Shown piece after piece: positions 63,780-64,000 of a stretch of 64,000 bases of DNA. The translations under genes and the position numbers were made by a program. The notes under the pieces were generated by a model. That model had not been told where the DNA came from, ran no database searches, and saw only the letters and a list, made by a program, of their open reading frames with translations. Every line of letters starts with the position of its first letter. Position 1 is the stretch's first letter. The DNA is from JAAFHI01 sp039793685. GTDB taxonomy: Bacteria; Acidobacteriota; Blastocatellia; Chloracidobacteriales; Chloracidobacteriaceae. The DNA is taken from NCBI GenBank assembly GCA_039793685.1, contig JBDRAL010000049.1, positions 1 to 64,000 of the forward strand, given 5' to 3'.

Positions 63780-64000
63780 ATGACCATCGCTTCGTTCGTT
63801 TCACGGCTCCGCGCACGGGTCGTACTCGGCGTTTTCTTCACCCTTCTCGTGGCTACCGGCCCGGCTTTCGCCCAAGGCGATTCGCCCATCGACGTTTCCA
63901 ACTACGTCATCAACGCGGAAATCATTCCCGAAACGCAGACCCTGAGCGCACGCGTGCAGGTCACCTTCCGACCGACCAAAACGATTCAATCGGTCATTTT
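63780..64000 (+). CDS. Secreted protein, start of a probable M1-family metallopeptidase (cut by window edge)
   Basis: Only the first 73 residues are visible. A signal peptide (LRARVVLGVFFTLLVATGPA, cleavage after FAQ) is followed by DVSNYVINAEIIPETQTLSA and RVQVTFRPTKTI. This resembles the opening strands of the N-terminal saddle domain of M1 aminopeptidases (Y-x-I-x-A-x-I-x-P-x-x-x-x-L-x-A), but the zinc site is beyond the window. CAGGAGA lies upstream of the ATG. Divergent from the kinase genes. Confidence 0.6.
   Translation, partial: MTIASFVSRLRARVVLGVFFTLLVATGPAFAQGDSPIDVSNYVINAEIIPETQTLSARVQVTFRPTKTIQSVI

Overview
The window is 64 kb of GC-rich chromosome from a Gram-negative, respiring bacterium. 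Supporting signs are NADH dehydrogenase I genes, Sec and Tat secretion signals, periplasmic enzymes, an ECF sigma/anti-sigma pair, GatA and complete pantothenate synthesis. Large membrane Ser/Thr kinases with two-component-type propeller sensors, ABC-F and GYF/RDD proteins, and an unusual load of intergenic repeats fit Acidobacteriota (Blastocatellia-like) best. That placement is an inference from gene content and style; no rRNA gene is present. No phage, plasmid, IS element or CRISPR array was seen.

Layout. 1-10.1 kb: icd (truncated), a GNAT acetyltransferase, tRNA-Ser(GCT), gltX, a secreted GH13 enzyme, a DUF2071 gene, nadD-rsfS, a sigma-54-type activator-rlmH, then anti-sigma and ECF sigma genes on the minus strand. 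10.4-24.5 kb: housekeeping metabolism: pepA, cysE, eno, panE-panB-panC-panD, a membrane-anchored methyltransferase, a GYF/RDD protein, cysS, cobO, accD. 24.5-35.2 kb: a 937-residue FAD/Fe-S dehydrogenase, a glycine-zipper protein, a two-motif aspartic protease, ABC-F, gatA and a secreted peptidoglycan-binding protein. 35.9-39.6 kb: four secreted or membrane proteins of unknown function, two of them paralogues. 40-55.7 kb: nuoG, H, J, K, L, M and, separated by about 4.4 kb, nuoN. Unrelated genes sit inside this cluster (a secreted repeat protein, a PD-(D/E)XK-like protein, a GH1 beta-glucosidase, an Rpn-like nuclease, a pilin-like protein, DUF1877). nuoA-F and nuoI are not in the window. 55.8-63.4 kb: two tandem paralogous sensor-propeller/Ser-Thr kinases of about 1235 residues each. 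The start of a secreted, M1-peptidase-like gene closes the window.

The most striking signal is a system of intergenic elements. About twenty sites carry imperfect tandem repeats with a 7-nt (twice 8-nt) period. Most are arranged as two inverted arms around a 16-100 bp centre. The word differs from site to site (AGTTAGT, GTGTCGG, GATTGAA, GTCTGGA, GGATGAA, GAATGCG, GGGATCA, CACAAAGG, AGACAAGG), but the architecture is constant. The left arm on the plus strand is always the purine/G-rich one. One arm often starts at, or inside, a stop codon, and the other ends a few bases before the next start codon, replacing any Shine-Dalgarno site. Four successive nuo junctions use the same word. One single arm lies in frame inside nuoG. 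A second dispersed signal is a 34-nt sequence present in inverted copies at 39636-39669 and 52163-52196, flanking nuoG-M.
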